The position numbers were made by a program, and so were the translations under genes. Under the pieces are notes generated by a model, which made no database searches, had not been told where the DNA came from, and was given only the letters and a program-made list of their open reading frames with translations. From Pelagicoccus sp. SDUM812002 (GTDB lineage Bacteria; Verrucomicrobiota; Verrucomicrobiia; Opitutales; Opitutaceae): a DNA stretch of 64,000 nucleotides. The stretch lies in NCBI RefSeq assembly GCF_031127835.1, contig NZ_JARXHX010000007.1:124001-188000 (forward strand), in the 5' to 3' direction. The stretch's first letter is position 1, and each line of letters opens with the position of its first letter. Positions 43,097 to 52,090 of this stretch are shown one piece after another.

Positions 43097-43903
43097 ATGC
43101 CTATGCATGCACATTTTGGGGCCATGGAGTATTCTCGTCCTGATACGCTGGATGTGGTGGTGCACTACCATCAGGCGCCAGGTGCGCAGCCTAAGCCTTT
43201 TGTTCTCGCCGCGGGTGTAGAGCTAGTGGAGCTGGTGACGGGCGGGAGAGGCTGGGTACGGAGCGGAGCGGATTGGGTGGAGGTTTTGCCGGGATCGTTG
43301 CTTTGGCATGTGGAGGGGGACGAGACGATCGGGCGGAGCGATCTAAATTCACCCTACAGTTGCTTGGCGGTTCGGATGCGGAGCAAGCTGAGGAACGAGC
43401 GTCGCGTGCCACGGGTTTCGTTTTGGCACAATTTGGGTGCGGTGGCTGCTTTGACTGAGGAGTCGATTCGACTGTTTGTGGACGAGAGTTTCGATAACGC
43501 GGTCTTGCTGGACCATCTTTACTCGAAGCTTCGTCTAGAGGCGGTTTTGCACCACCATCGCCGGGAGCGGGCGGGAGTCCCTGAGCCGTTGCGAATCGTG
43601 CGTTCGATCATCGAGACGCGCTATGGAGAGGGTTTGACAGTTTCGGAGCTGGCCCGCGAGGCGGGCTGGAGCGTGGCTCATTTGCACGATCAGTTTCGGA
43701 CTGTTTACGGAAGCTCGCCGCGTCAGGTACTGCTCGATCGTCGGCTCAATGCGGCGCGCGAGTATCTGGTGGGAACGGGCGATTCGATAAAGCAGATAGC
43801 GGCAGCGACCGGTTTTACGCACAGCTCTGCGTTTTGTGCGGCTTTTCGAAAAAGGTTCGAGGTAACTCCGAAGGCGTATCGAGATAACTACTACTACAGC
43901 TAG
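43097..43903 (+). CDS. AraC family transcriptional regulator
   Basis: 268 residues; later in-frame ATGs at 43103 and 43124 are possible starts. N-terminal cupin-like sensor (about 10-95) and a C-terminal double helix-turn-helix (about 165-265): LTVSELAREAGWSVAHLHDQF and SIKQIAAATGFTHSSAFCAA. Divergent from the Gfo/Idh/MocA gene, so probably its sugar-responsive regulator. Its stop codon shares the four bases CTAG (43900-43903) with the stop of the convergent glycosyltransferase gene. Confidence 0.92.
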   Translation: MPMHAHFGAMEYSRPDTLDVVVHYHQAPGAQPKPFVLAAGVELVELVTGGRGWVRSGADWVEVLPGSLLWHVEGDETIGRSDLNSPYSCLAVRMRSKLRNERRVPRVSFWHNLGAVAALTEESIRLFVDESFDNAVLLDHLYSKLRLEAVLHHHRRERAGVPEPLRIVRSIIETRYGEGLTVSELAREAGWSVAHLHDQFRTVYGSSPRQVLLDRRLNAAREYLVGTGDSIKQIAAATGFTHSSAFCAAFRKRFEVTPKAYRDNYYYS

Positions 43904-46800
43904 TCGCCGTCTATTTTCAGACTGGCAAGCCTGAGCCCAAGCTCCCTGGTGTCTTCGTTGATCCGGAGGGCTTGGGGTGAGGCCGTTTGCGAGACGATTT
44001 CGAGTTTGACGGGTCCGCGGCCAAGGCTGGGGACGAGCGGTATTTTTAGAGTCTCTCCTTCGGAACCGACGGTGCCGCGAAAGATCGACTGTCCGTTCCA
44101 CACGATTGCGACATCGTTTTTTGAGAGGACGGATTTGACGATATCTATGTACAGTACCTTGGGGGTGAAGCTTTTGCGGAGCGGGATTTGAAAGACTGCC
44201 TGGCCGTCCGTCCAGCGTCGGATTTCGTCGCCCTCTGCTTCGGGTGGGTAGAGTCCGCCCTCCAGGATATCGAGGTTTGGCTGGATGCCGAAGTCGATGG
44301 TTCCGAAAGCGATACCTTCTTCGGTGCTAAGGGTGATTCCTCCGATTTGCAGGGCGAGCTCTCGGCTGTCGGTGGAGTTAGGATACACTCTGCTTGGCTG
44401 GTCCGCTTGCGACTGTATTTGGAGTTTGATGGTCTCTGATTGGTCGATTTCGGGGGGGATGGAGAATTCGAAATCACCGCCTTTTTTCGGTATCTCAGAA
44501 TCGAATACAAGATGACCGTTTACACGAATTTGGGTGGGCGCTTGGTCGACGAAAGAGGAGTACAGTTTCAGTCGTCCCGAAGTGAAGCGACTTTCGAAAG
44601 CGGTAGGGAGTGTGAAGCTGGCGGTTTGCTGGGACCAACGGAACGGGCTGCCTTTGCCGGTGCGCTCTTGGCCGTACATGCCGGTCTCCTCGATGCCGAC
44701 GATCTTGTTCGCTCCGAATGTGAGGGAGGTTTCCTTGCCAGAGAAGGGCCGGATGGGGCCGTCAATCTTGGCGAGGTGAAACGCGTTTGTCCTCTCCCGT
44801 ATGACGGTCGCGGGGGCTCGGTTTGCGGCGCGGAGGGAGTACCAGGTCTTTTGGAAGCTGAGGGTCTTAAAGTCGCTGAATTCGCTGATGGCTTTGGCGT
44901 TTGTGAGCAGGTAGACGCTTTGTCCGTCTTCAGCGGCCTGCTTTCCGATTTCGTTGAAGAGGGCGAGGTGATTTTTGTTGGAGAGGTCTCCTCTTACTAA
45001 TTGCCGGCCCTTTCCGTCAAGCAGTGGTCCGTAGAAGAGACGTGTCAGGTCGGTGAGTACGAGGGCGTCGTTGGGAATGGCGGCTTGCAGGGCGCGAGTG
45101 ATTTCAATGGTTCCCTCGTACTGGGTGAGGAAGGCAATGGGCTTGTTTGCAAAGGCGAGGAACAATGCGGCGAGTGCCCACGCGGCGTAGTTGAGGGCCC
45201 TAGCAGGGCGGCGGGGAAGCCTCACTGAGGCGAGTCCGTAGACGGCGAAAAGCAGAAAACCTGGGATAACGATAGGGGTGAAGCGACGAATTCGCCAAAT
45301 GTGGTCGGGGCTGATTCTGGGATCGTAAAGGTAGGCGAGCGAGAAGGCAGCCCATGCGAGCAGAAGGGGGAGCAGTTCCAGCTTTCGCTTGATGAGGATC
45401 TGGCGAAGGGCGAAGCAGAAGCCGAGGACTGCGAATCCGATAACTGGATACGAAATGTACTCCGCAAGGTCGATGACGGAGTTTTCGCGGAAGTTCCGAT
45501 CGCCGTAGTGGGCTTCTTCGAACATGGCAAACGGCTCGTTGAAGGGCCTCAGAAAGATGCAGTACAGCACAAGCGCCAGCACTGCGACGCTGCAGGCGAT
45601 CCAGGCGGGCTTGTTGCCCAGAAGGCGGTCGAGCTGGAGCTTGCCTTTGAGTTTCGGGTGGTCGAGAAGGGCGGCTGCCGCGATGGCAGCGGCACCGGCG
45701 AGAAGGAATTTGGATACGATGGGGACGAACTCCTGGAAGTAGTTGGGCGTGGAAATCGAGTAGTAGATCCAGCCGATACCGAAAATAACGTAAGCGGCGA
45801 TGCTAGCTCGCATCTTGGTGGAACTATCGGGGGATTGCTCGCTGGAATTCGACAGAATGACGCTGGCGAGGTGCAGGACGGCGAGGATAGTGGCGAAAAG
45901 AAAGCAGTCGATGCGGACGAGGCAGGAGGCGGCAATAGCGGCGATACCGACGACGTAATTTCGGTTGATACGGTCTCTGATTCCGAGGTGGCAAAGGAGA
46001 AGGCCTGTGAGGATGATGCTCTGGGCGAGGATCTCGCTGAGCGTGATGCGGGCGTTCCAGAGCTGAGCTGGATTGAGAGCGAAGAAAAGGGCCCCCAGCA
46101 GCGCCCAATGCCGGGCAGCGAATTGGCGGGCGAGGGAGTAGGCGACGAGGAAGTTGATCGCCGCCAGGAAGGGCACGAAGAGGATGAGGCCCGCGTAACC
46201 GCCGATGGCGTAGCATTGGGCGAGGTGGAGGGCGAGAGCGGGAGGGAATTGCCCTTTCATGCCGCTGGCTTCGAAGTCGTAGTTGAAGCCTAGCGGATTG
46301 GAAGAATGGAGGAGCGCCTGGTATTTGTGGCGCTGCTCCTCGAAGCCCTCGAAAGGAAGGGGCAAGAGGAGGGAGTGGGTGTTTGCGATGTTGGTAGCGT
46401 GCAAGGAGTAAGCGCCTTGGTCGCGGCCGGTCTGGATGCTTTCGGAGCAAAAGAGTCCGTAGAAAACGAACAAGGTCAAGGCGAGCCCGAGCAGTCCAGC
46501 GGAGGGCTGGTGGAGTTGGGAGACGCGGAGCTTTCGGGCCTGGAAAAGGGCGGCCAGCCAGCCAGCCGCACCGATGCCCGAGGGAAGGTAGAGTCCGGCT
46601 AAGGCGAGTAGAAAAAGGGGGATGATGGAGCTGGCGGCGCCGACGCAGAAATAGAGCCCGAGCCGGCTGGCGGGATTTAGGCTCGCAAGGTTTAGCTTTA
46701 AGATGTTGATCGCCAGCCATCGTCCTGCGAGAAAAACGCCCGGAAGGTAGCCGAAGGCGAGGATCGCGAGGGCCGACTCTTGGATATCAATGAAAGTCAT
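43900..46800 (-). CDS. GT-C-type membrane glycosyltransferase-like protein with C-terminal beta domain
   Basis: 966 residues. About twelve hydrophobic segments lie between residues 10 and 560. An acidic motif after the first helices (GRDQGAY, about 124-130) fits the GT-C superfamily that uses polyprenyl-phosphate sugars. The last 350 to 400 residues are soluble and probably two beta-sandwich units with repeated marks (DSRELALQIGGI and DTRELGLRLASL). Start overlaps the divergent GT2 start by 11 bases, which suggests co-control with the polyprenyl-phosphate GT2 that could supply its donor. No exact family name is claimed. Confidence 0.8.
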   Translation of the reverse strand: MTFIDIQESALAILAFGYLPGVFLAGRWLAINILKLNLASLNPASRLGLYFCVGAASSIIPLFLLALAGLYLPSGIGAAGWLAALFQARKLRVSQLHQPSAGLLGLALTLFVFYGLFCSESIQTGRDQGAYSLHATNIANTHSLLLPLPFEGFEEQRHKYQALLHSSNPLGFNYDFEASGMKGQFPPALALHLAQCYAIGGYAGLILFVPFLAAINFLVAYSLARQFAARHWALLGALFFALNPAQLWNARITLSEILAQSIILTGLLLCHLGIRDRINRNYVVGIAAIAASCLVRIDCFLFATILAVLHLASVILSNSSEQSPDSSTKMRASIAAYVIFGIGWIYYSISTPNYFQEFVPIVSKFLLAGAAAIAAAALLDHPKLKGKLQLDRLLGNKPAWIACSVAVLALVLYCIFLRPFNEPFAMFEEAHYGDRNFRENSVIDLAEYISYPVIGFAVLGFCFALRQILIKRKLELLPLLLAWAAFSLAYLYDPRISPDHIWRIRRFTPIVIPGFLLFAVYGLASVRLPRRPARALNYAAWALAALFLAFANKPIAFLTQYEGTIEITRALQAAIPNDALVLTDLTRLFYGPLLDGKGRQLVRGDLSNKNHLALFNEIGKQAAEDGQSVYLLTNAKAISEFSDFKTLSFQKTWYSLRAANRAPATVIRERTNAFHLAKIDGPIRPFSGKETSLTFGANKIVGIEETGMYGQERTGKGSPFRWSQQTASFTLPTAFESRFTSGRLKLYSSFVDQAPTQIRVNGHLVFDSEIPKKGGDFEFSIPPEIDQSETIKLQIQSQADQPSRVYPNSTDSRELALQIGGITLSTEEGIAFGTIDFGIQPNLDILEGGLYPPEAEGDEIRRWTDGQAVFQIPLRKSFTPKVLYIDIVKSVLSKNDVAIVWNGQSIFRGTVGSEGETLKIPLVPSLGRGPVKLEIVSQTASPQALRINEDTRELGLRLASLKIDGD

Positions 46801-47770
46801 TATACAGATTCCCTGTTACAACGAAGCGGAGACCTTGAAGGCGACTTTGGAGGATTTGCCGAGAAAGCTCGAGGGCGTCGATGTGGTGGAGTGGCTGGTG
46901 ATCGACGATGGTAGCACTGATGATACGAGTGCGGTGGCGCGTGGATGCGGTGTGGACCATGTGGTGAGCATTCCTCGCAATAGGGGGCTTGCAAGCGCCT
47001 TTTCGACGGGATTAGCGGCTTGTTTAGAGTGCGGAGCAGACGTGATCGTGAACACAGATGCGGATAACCAGTACTCCGCGGCGGACATTCCCAAGCTAGT
47101 TGCTCCCATTTTGCAAGGCCGGGCGGAGATGGTAATCGGTGAGCGTGACATCGCCGGGATCGAGCATTTCTCCTTTTTGAAAAAGTGCCTGCAAAAGCTC
47201 GGAAGCTCGGTGGTCCGTTCGCTGAGCCATACGGACGTGGGCGACGCTCCGAGTGGATTTCGAGCGATCTCGCGCAGCGCGGCTTCGCGCCTGAACGTGT
47301 TTAGCGAATACACGTACACGCTGGAGACGATTATCCAGGCGGGACAGAATGGAATCTCGATCGTTTCGGTTCCGATCCGCATCAACGGGAAAACGCGGCC
47401 CTCGCGTTTGGTAAAGAGCATCCCTTCGTACGTGAAGCGGTCGGTGCTGACGATGTTTCGCATTTTCCTGATCTACCGTCCGATGCGGGTCTTTTTGCTG
47501 ATGGCTTCGATCTGCGGATTCTTCGGCCTGCTGCTCGGCTTGCGGTTTCTCTTTTTCTTCCTGACCGGTGACGGAGCTGGGCATGTGCAGTCCCTGATTT
47601 TGACGGCGTTATTGCTGGGAAGCTCACTTGGCTTTTTCGTCTTGGCCCTGCTGGCGGACCTGATCGCGGTGAACCGGCGACTGTTAGAAAAGACAAATTG
47701 GCGGCTTGGGCAGATCGAGGAGCGTTTGGCGCAGTTTGAGTCGAACCATATCGGAGCGGATCGTTCCTAA
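46790..47770 (+). CDS. GT2 glycosyltransferase, polyprenyl-phosphate type with C-terminal membrane helices
   Basis: 326 residues. VIIQIPCYNEAETL at the start, VIDDGSTDDTS (about 37-47), NTDADNQYSAADI (about 87-99) with the metal DAD, and two C-terminal helices (about 230-255 and 268-292). This is the layout of dolichol/undecaprenyl-phosphate sugar synthases. Its 5' end overlaps the divergent GT-C gene by 11 bases. Followed after 2 bases by the UPF0104 gene. Confidence 0.92.
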   Translation: MKVIIQIPCYNEAETLKATLEDLPRKLEGVDVVEWLVIDDGSTDDTSAVARGCGVDHVVSIPRNRGLASAFSTGLAACLECGADVIVNTDADNQYSAADIPKLVAPILQGRAEMVIGERDIAGIEHFSFLKKCLQKLGSSVVRSLSHTDVGDAPSGFRAISRSAASRLNVFSEYTYTLETIIQAGQNGISIVSVPIRINGKTRPSRLVKSIPSYVKRSVLTMFRIFLIYRPMRVFLLMASICGFFGLLLGLRFLFFFLTGDGAGHVQSLILTALLLGSSLGFFVLALLADLIAVNRRLLEKTNWRLGQIEERLAQFESNHIGADRS

Positions 47771-47772
47771 CG

Positions 47773-48687
47773 ATGGCGGCGGTCGAGGAGTCGAGCGCGG
47801 GAGGCAATTGGAAGGGCGCGGCCTTGCGGGCGGTGGGCGTGGCGTTGACCTTGCTGGCCTGTTTCTTCGTTTGGAAGGCGGTGCGTGGGCAAGCGGATGA
47901 GGTGCTGCCGTATTTGAGTTCTCGGGAATTTTTGGTGGCGGGGATTTCCTGCTCTTTGCTTTGGGTGTTGTTAAACGCGGTTTTGGGGTTGCTGTGGCGG
48001 GAGCTGCTGGGTCTGACCGGGTCGGAGGTTGGTAGGTTGGACTCGGTGCGGATTTCGCTGCTGACGCAAGTGGCGAAGTATTTGCCCGGAAACGTTTTCC
48101 ATTTCGCAGGGCGTATTGTCTTGGCTGGTTCGTTGGGCATTTCAAAAAAACGGGCGGGTGTGGCGACGCTGCTGGAAGCGGTATTCCTGGTGGGCGTGGC
48201 CTCTCTGATTTCGCTGCGATTAATCGCGACGCTCCCCTACGGACCTTGGGTGATGGGCGCGGGTTTGGTATTGTTCCTCGTAGCGGTCAGCTTCGCAAAA
48301 AAGAAACTAGAGCGACTTTGGCGAGAGGTGAAACTGGAACGGAGTGGCTTGGTACGGATCCTGGCCTTGGCGGTGGTCTTTTCGCTCCTGGTTTTCGTGA
48401 TTCAGGCAACGATGTTTTTCTGGATCGAATCTACCTTGTTCGGCGGTTTGGATCTGTCTCCGTGGCAGCGTCTCGAGTTGGTTTCGGCATCGTGGGGAGC
48501 GGGCTTTTTGGTGGTCGGCTCGCCCGGCGGGCTGGGTGTGCGGGAGTACGTTTTTTCGTATTTTGCGGACAGCGGCGAGGTGGGGCCGCGTCTGGTAGCA
48601 ATTGCGGCGATCACTCGTTTGTGCTCGATTGCAGGCGATCTCTTGAGCTTGCTGCTGGGGGTGATTTTAAGGAAGCGTCAGAAATAG
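47773..48687 (+). CDS. UPF0104/lysylphosphatidylglycerol synthase-like membrane protein
   Basis: 304 residues with about eight membrane segments. Family marks: LLTQVAKYLPGNVFHFAGR (about 96-114) and GAGFLVVGSPGGLGVREYVF (about 242-261). Such AglD-like proteins sit beside polyprenyl-linked GT2 genes and are thought to help lipid or glycan translocation. Second gene of a GT2-UPF0104-methyltransferase run. Confidence 0.88.
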   Translation: MAAVEESSAGGNWKGAALRAVGVALTLLACFFVWKAVRGQADEVLPYLSSREFLVAGISCSLLWVLLNAVLGLLWRELLGLTGSEVGRLDSVRISLLTQVAKYLPGNVFHFAGRIVLAGSLGISKKRAGVATLLEAVFLVGVASLISLRLIATLPYGPWVMGAGLVLFLVAVSFAKKKLERLWREVKLERSGLVRILALAVVFSLLVFVIQATMFFWIESTLFGGLDLSPWQRLELVSASWGAGFLVVGSPGGLGVREYVFSYFADSGEVGPRLVAIAAITRLCSIAGDLLSLLLGVILRKRQK

Positions 48688-48691
48688 AAAA

Positions 48692-49321
48692 ATGGATAAC
48701 CACGAGCGGCAGCTAGAAGACGGTATCTTCATCGGAAACCAGGTGGACAAAGGGAACCTCAAGAATCCGATTAGTCGGGCCTTGGTGAATGGCTTCGACA
48801 AGCGGCTGTTCGAGGGACTGACGCGGCTCGCTCCGAGGTCGATCCACGAAGTCGGTTGCGGCGAGGCGCGTCTGACGCGGGCGATGCAGGAGACCTTTCA
48901 GGTGCCAGTGCACGGGAGCGATTTTTCGGCGGCAGTGATCGATGGGAACGCGCAATGGGCGAAAGACGCACTGAGCTTCGAGCAGCTCAGTATTTACGAT
49001 TTGGATGCGCAGCGGCACGGTCGGGATGTGGTCGTTTGCTGCGAGGTCTTGGAACATCTGGAGGCACCGGAGCGTGGCTTAGCCAAGCTGCGAGAGCTGG
49101 GAGCGAGAGCTTATTTGCTGTCGGTGCCTAGGGAGCCCATCTGGCGGGCGTTGAACATGGCACGCGGCCAGTACTGGGGAGACTGGGGCAATACGCCGGG
49201 GCATTTGAACCATTGGAGTCCGAGCGCTTTCGCCCGATTTCTGGAAGGAGGCGGCTTCGAAGTGGACGCTTGGTACAACCCCTTCCCGTGGATCATGGTG
49301 TCGGCTCGAATTCGAGAGTAA
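48692..49321 (+). CDS. Class I SAM-dependent methyltransferase
   Basis: 209 residues. SAM-binding motif IHEVGCGEARLTRAM (about 51-65), an acidic residue after VHGSDFS, and VVVCCEVLEHLEAPERGL (about 111-128). The C-terminal NTPGHLNHWSPSAFARFL region is typical of methyltransferases in polysaccharide clusters. Four bases after the UPF0104 gene. Acceptor unknown. Confidence 0.9.
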   Translation: MDNHERQLEDGIFIGNQVDKGNLKNPISRALVNGFDKRLFEGLTRLAPRSIHEVGCGEARLTRAMQETFQVPVHGSDFSAAVIDGNAQWAKDALSFEQLSIYDLDAQRHGRDVVVCCEVLEHLEAPERGLAKLRELGARAYLLSVPREPIWRALNMARGQYWGDWGNTPGHLNHWSPSAFARFLEGGGFEVDAWYNPFPWIMVSARIRE

Positions 49322-49372
49322 GCTTGGGCAGAAAGCTTGCGAGCGAGCTTGTAATGGATTGAGTTGGGTCCG

Positions 49373-50584
49373 ATGCAGGAATCATCTAACTCAGATTCGT
49401 CTATCGATCCCAAGCAACTGATCAAGGAGCTATCGATCGAGGAGTTTAACCGCTTCTCGGATGAATACTACAAGCGCTTGCCCCTGCCAGAGTATCAGAT
49501 GGGAAAGCCGTTTTCCATGGTTTCGGAAACAGCGGAGCACTTGAGGCTACTTGGGTATTTGTTCCAAATTTTGAATATGAAGCCCGGTTTGCGGACCTTG
49601 GACTTTGGGGCGGGAACGGGCTGGCTTTCCAAGATGATTTGGCAGATGGGATGTCCAGTGGTGTCTTTGGACGTGTCGCAGGAAGCGTTGGATCTGGGCA
49701 AGCGCTTGTTTGAGGAGTTTTCTGTGGTCTATGATCCAAAGGTTGGATACGAATTTCTGTTGTTTGACGGGCATCGCATAGATCTTCCGGATGAGTCAGT
49801 AGACAGGATCGTCTGCTATGATGTTTTTCACCATGTACCAAATCAGGAAACGGTGATGCGTGAGTTTTATCGGATATTGGCACCGGGAGGCATCATTGGA
49901 TTTAACGAGCCTTTGGGGGAGCATTCGACTTCGGTCGAGTCGCAGTACGAAATGAGGACTTACAAGGTTTTAGAGAATGATCTGAAGATAGAGGAAATTG
50001 CAGCCTTGGCGGGATCGGTAGGGTTTGGAGAACCGAAGTTCAAAACGTTCAGCCTCTCTGATCTCGAATTGAGCTTGGAGGAACGTCGGGCGGTATGTGA
50101 CGGCGAGGACTTTTCGAGTCGCATCTTGGATCACATTCGGGATTCGATGCGCACCAGCGGCGTTTTTTGCTTCAGCAAAGGGGAGGCGGTTGCAGATAGC
50201 CGTTCAGCTGAGGGGTTGGCCCATGTTATCCAAATCCAGTCGGAGCCTCTCCGGTTTCAGGCAAATACGCAGGCTTTTGTGGAAGTGAAGGTTACGAATA
50301 CCGGGACGAGCAAGTGGCTGAGGGGAAGTCCGGCGGAAATTGGAACTGTTAACGTTGGTACTCAACTTTTTGATACGGAGAAAAAGATTCTGGCTGTGGA
50401 CCTGACGCGGGGAGGTCTGCCAAGAGAGGTTCTTCCGGGTGAGAGTGTGACCGTGCAAGTCCCGTTGGTGGTGATGGAACCTGGACGGTACAAGATTGGC
50501 TTCGATCTCGTGTCGGAGCTTGTAACTTGGTTTCACATCCTAGGCTCAGAGATGGTTTACTTGGATGTAGACGTCTACGTTTGA
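49373..50584 (+). CDS. SAM-dependent methyltransferase with C-terminal beta domain
   Basis: 403 residues from the ATG at 49373; a TTG three codons upstream is also in frame. SAM motif LRTLDFGAGTGWLSKMI (about 71-87), VVSLDVSQEAL, then VDRIVCYDVFHHVPNQETVM (about 142-161). The last about 110 residues form an Ig-like beta domain (VEVKVTNTGTSKWLRGSP). This fusion occurs with cell-surface glycan or glycolipid genes. The stop is 10 bases from the convergent membrane gene's stop. Confidence 0.87.
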   Translation: MQESSNSDSSIDPKQLIKELSIEEFNRFSDEYYKRLPLPEYQMGKPFSMVSETAEHLRLLGYLFQILNMKPGLRTLDFGAGTGWLSKMIWQMGCPVVSLDVSQEALDLGKRLFEEFSVVYDPKVGYEFLLFDGHRIDLPDESVDRIVCYDVFHHVPNQETVMREFYRILAPGGIIGFNEPLGEHSTSVESQYEMRTYKVLENDLKIEEIAALAGSVGFGEPKFKTFSLSDLELSLEERRAVCDGEDFSSRILDHIRDSMRTSGVFCFSKGEAVADSRSAEGLAHVIQIQSEPLRFQANTQAFVEVKVTNTGTSKWLRGSPAEIGTVNVGTQLFDTEKKILAVDLTRGGLPREVLPGESVTVQVPLVVMEPGRYKIGFDLVSELVTWFHILGSEMVYLDVDVYV

Positions 50585-50593
50585 GCCGGTGGT

Positions 50594-52090
50594 CTAGGAT
50601 ATCTGTCGATCTGTGGGGCAGGGACTGCTAGAAGCGGCTAGATTTGTCGCCAAGAGGCCGATCGCGCTAGTGGTAGCAAAGGTCGAGAAACGAGAGTCAA
50701 AGTAACTGGTGATTGAATCGAGCAAATCGGTCGCTTGGGACGCGTAGGTGAGTACGTTCAAACTGGGATAGTCGTCGAAGAACAGGTAATAGATCGCCAT
50801 GGTCGCATAAAAGCTAGCGATCGCTAGGAACGCGAGATTTCCAGTGATCAGCTTAGCCCACGGCCTGCTCATAAGAGTAATGGGGGCCATTGCGAGCGCA
50901 GCGATGGATATGGAAAGCAAGAAAGGAGCTAGTTCTGTGGGGCCTACGGGCACGATGTGACCCCAGATAAATTCGTTGGCGACAACGTAAGCCAGGAGAA
51001 CCCAATAGAGTGCTCGTTGAGTCGACAATATTTTGTGTCCGAGGCAAATTGAGACGTAGACGAGGGCAAAGAGCAGAGTGTCTAGAGTTGGAAATTCTGC
51101 CAGCACCAAGAGGCTGATAGCAGAGGCAAGGACGTAGAGCCATTTCCCTCGTATGACCGTCCGCGCGAAGTAGAAAGGTAGTGATGCTATCAATACAGCG
51201 ATCGCGTTTACTAGAAGGTAGAGCCCTGCGGATACGGAGTAGGACGTTTTGAATTGGTCGTTCGCTTGCGGGTACCACTGGACCCCGTCCCAAACAAAAC
51301 CGAGACGTCTTTGGACTTCACCGACTCGATCCAAACGGTAGGAGATGAGTGAAACGTGCCAGTCTTTTCCTTTAGTATCAGATTTAATTTCGTATCGTCT
51401 ATTGTTATCCAATCCACCGTCTTCGACGTATTTCACTTGTGCAGTCGCTCGGTGCTTGAAGGGGCCTGTTACCTTTTTTTCGCTCCTGAATAGGTGGAGC
51501 GAGTAGCTGGTTTTCTTCTCTGGTATAAGGGTCGGGAAATAGGACAGGATTGGAGTTAAAATTTCGCTTCTCTCGAGACCGCTGACAAAGAAGGAGGGTA
51601 GTTCCATATTCGGGTACTTCATGTCGGCCCAGTACTCTCCTTCTCTCACGTAGTTAAAACGAATGTAGAACTCCTTGTGTTTGTTAGGGACGTTTAGGGT
51701 GCCCAGTTGATAGCTGTAGTCGAATGCCGCGGTGTGACCTTGTTCTTTGGGCAGGAGTTCGGTCCTTTCGCCATCTAGGAAGACCATGTCGCCATTTTTA
51801 GAATACACTTGAAAGGCAAGCCTGACCTCGTCGTCCAGTTTTTGACGTGTATGGTATTGGCCTTTGAAGCGAAGATTTTCGATGTCAGTATTGACGAAGA
51901 TTTCTCCCTCGATGGATATAAGAACGCTTTGGTAGGACAGCTCAGCAGAGTAGTTCTCAATGTCGGAGGAACTGAGGCGAGCTTCGCTGGTATGCTCCGG
52001 TGCGGGAGGGCGGTGAGCATGCACTTGACTAGCTAGTCCAGCTGAAAGTAGCATGAGGGCAGCGATTAATATTGGAGTGATTTTTCTCAC
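50594..52090 (-). CDS. Secreted beta domain fused to LtaS-like membrane region
   Basis: 498 residues. Signal peptide (to about 26), a large extracytoplasmic region (about 27-285), then six to seven membrane helices (about 286-495). The stretch between the last helices, YYLFFDDYPSLNVLTYASQA then TDLLDSITSYFDS, resembles the loop preceding the last helix of LTA-synthase-type enzymes. It overlaps the LtaS-like catalytic gene by 4 bases (ATGA). Function not known; it may supply the multi-helix membrane part that the catalytic protein lacks. No exact family recognised. Confidence 0.65.
   Translation of the reverse strand: MRKITPILIAALMLLSAGLASQVHAHRPPAPEHTSEARLSSSDIENYSAELSYQSVLISIEGEIFVNTDIENLRFKGQYHTRQKLDDEVRLAFQVYSKNGDMVFLDGERTELLPKEQGHTAAFDYSYQLGTLNVPNKHKEFYIRFNYVREGEYWADMKYPNMELPSFFVSGLERSEILTPILSYFPTLIPEKKTSYSLHLFRSEKKVTGPFKHRATAQVKYVEDGGLDNNRRYEIKSDTKGKDWHVSLISYRLDRVGEVQRRLGFVWDGVQWYPQANDQFKTSYSVSAGLYLLVNAIAVLIASLPFYFARTVIRGKWLYVLASAISLLVLAEFPTLDTLLFALVYVSICLGHKILSTQRALYWVLLAYVVANEFIWGHIVPVGPTELAPFLLSISIAALAMAPITLMSRPWAKLITGNLAFLAIASFYATMAIYYLFFDDYPSLNVLTYASQATDLLDSITSYFDSRFSTFATTSAIGLLATNLAASSSPCPTDRQIS

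Noticed and set aside
45301-46293. 330-codon plus-strand frame inside the GT-C gene
   Set aside because: Translation is Glu/Gly/Val-rich with no domain or signal, and lies wholly within a clearly coding membrane protein on the other strand.
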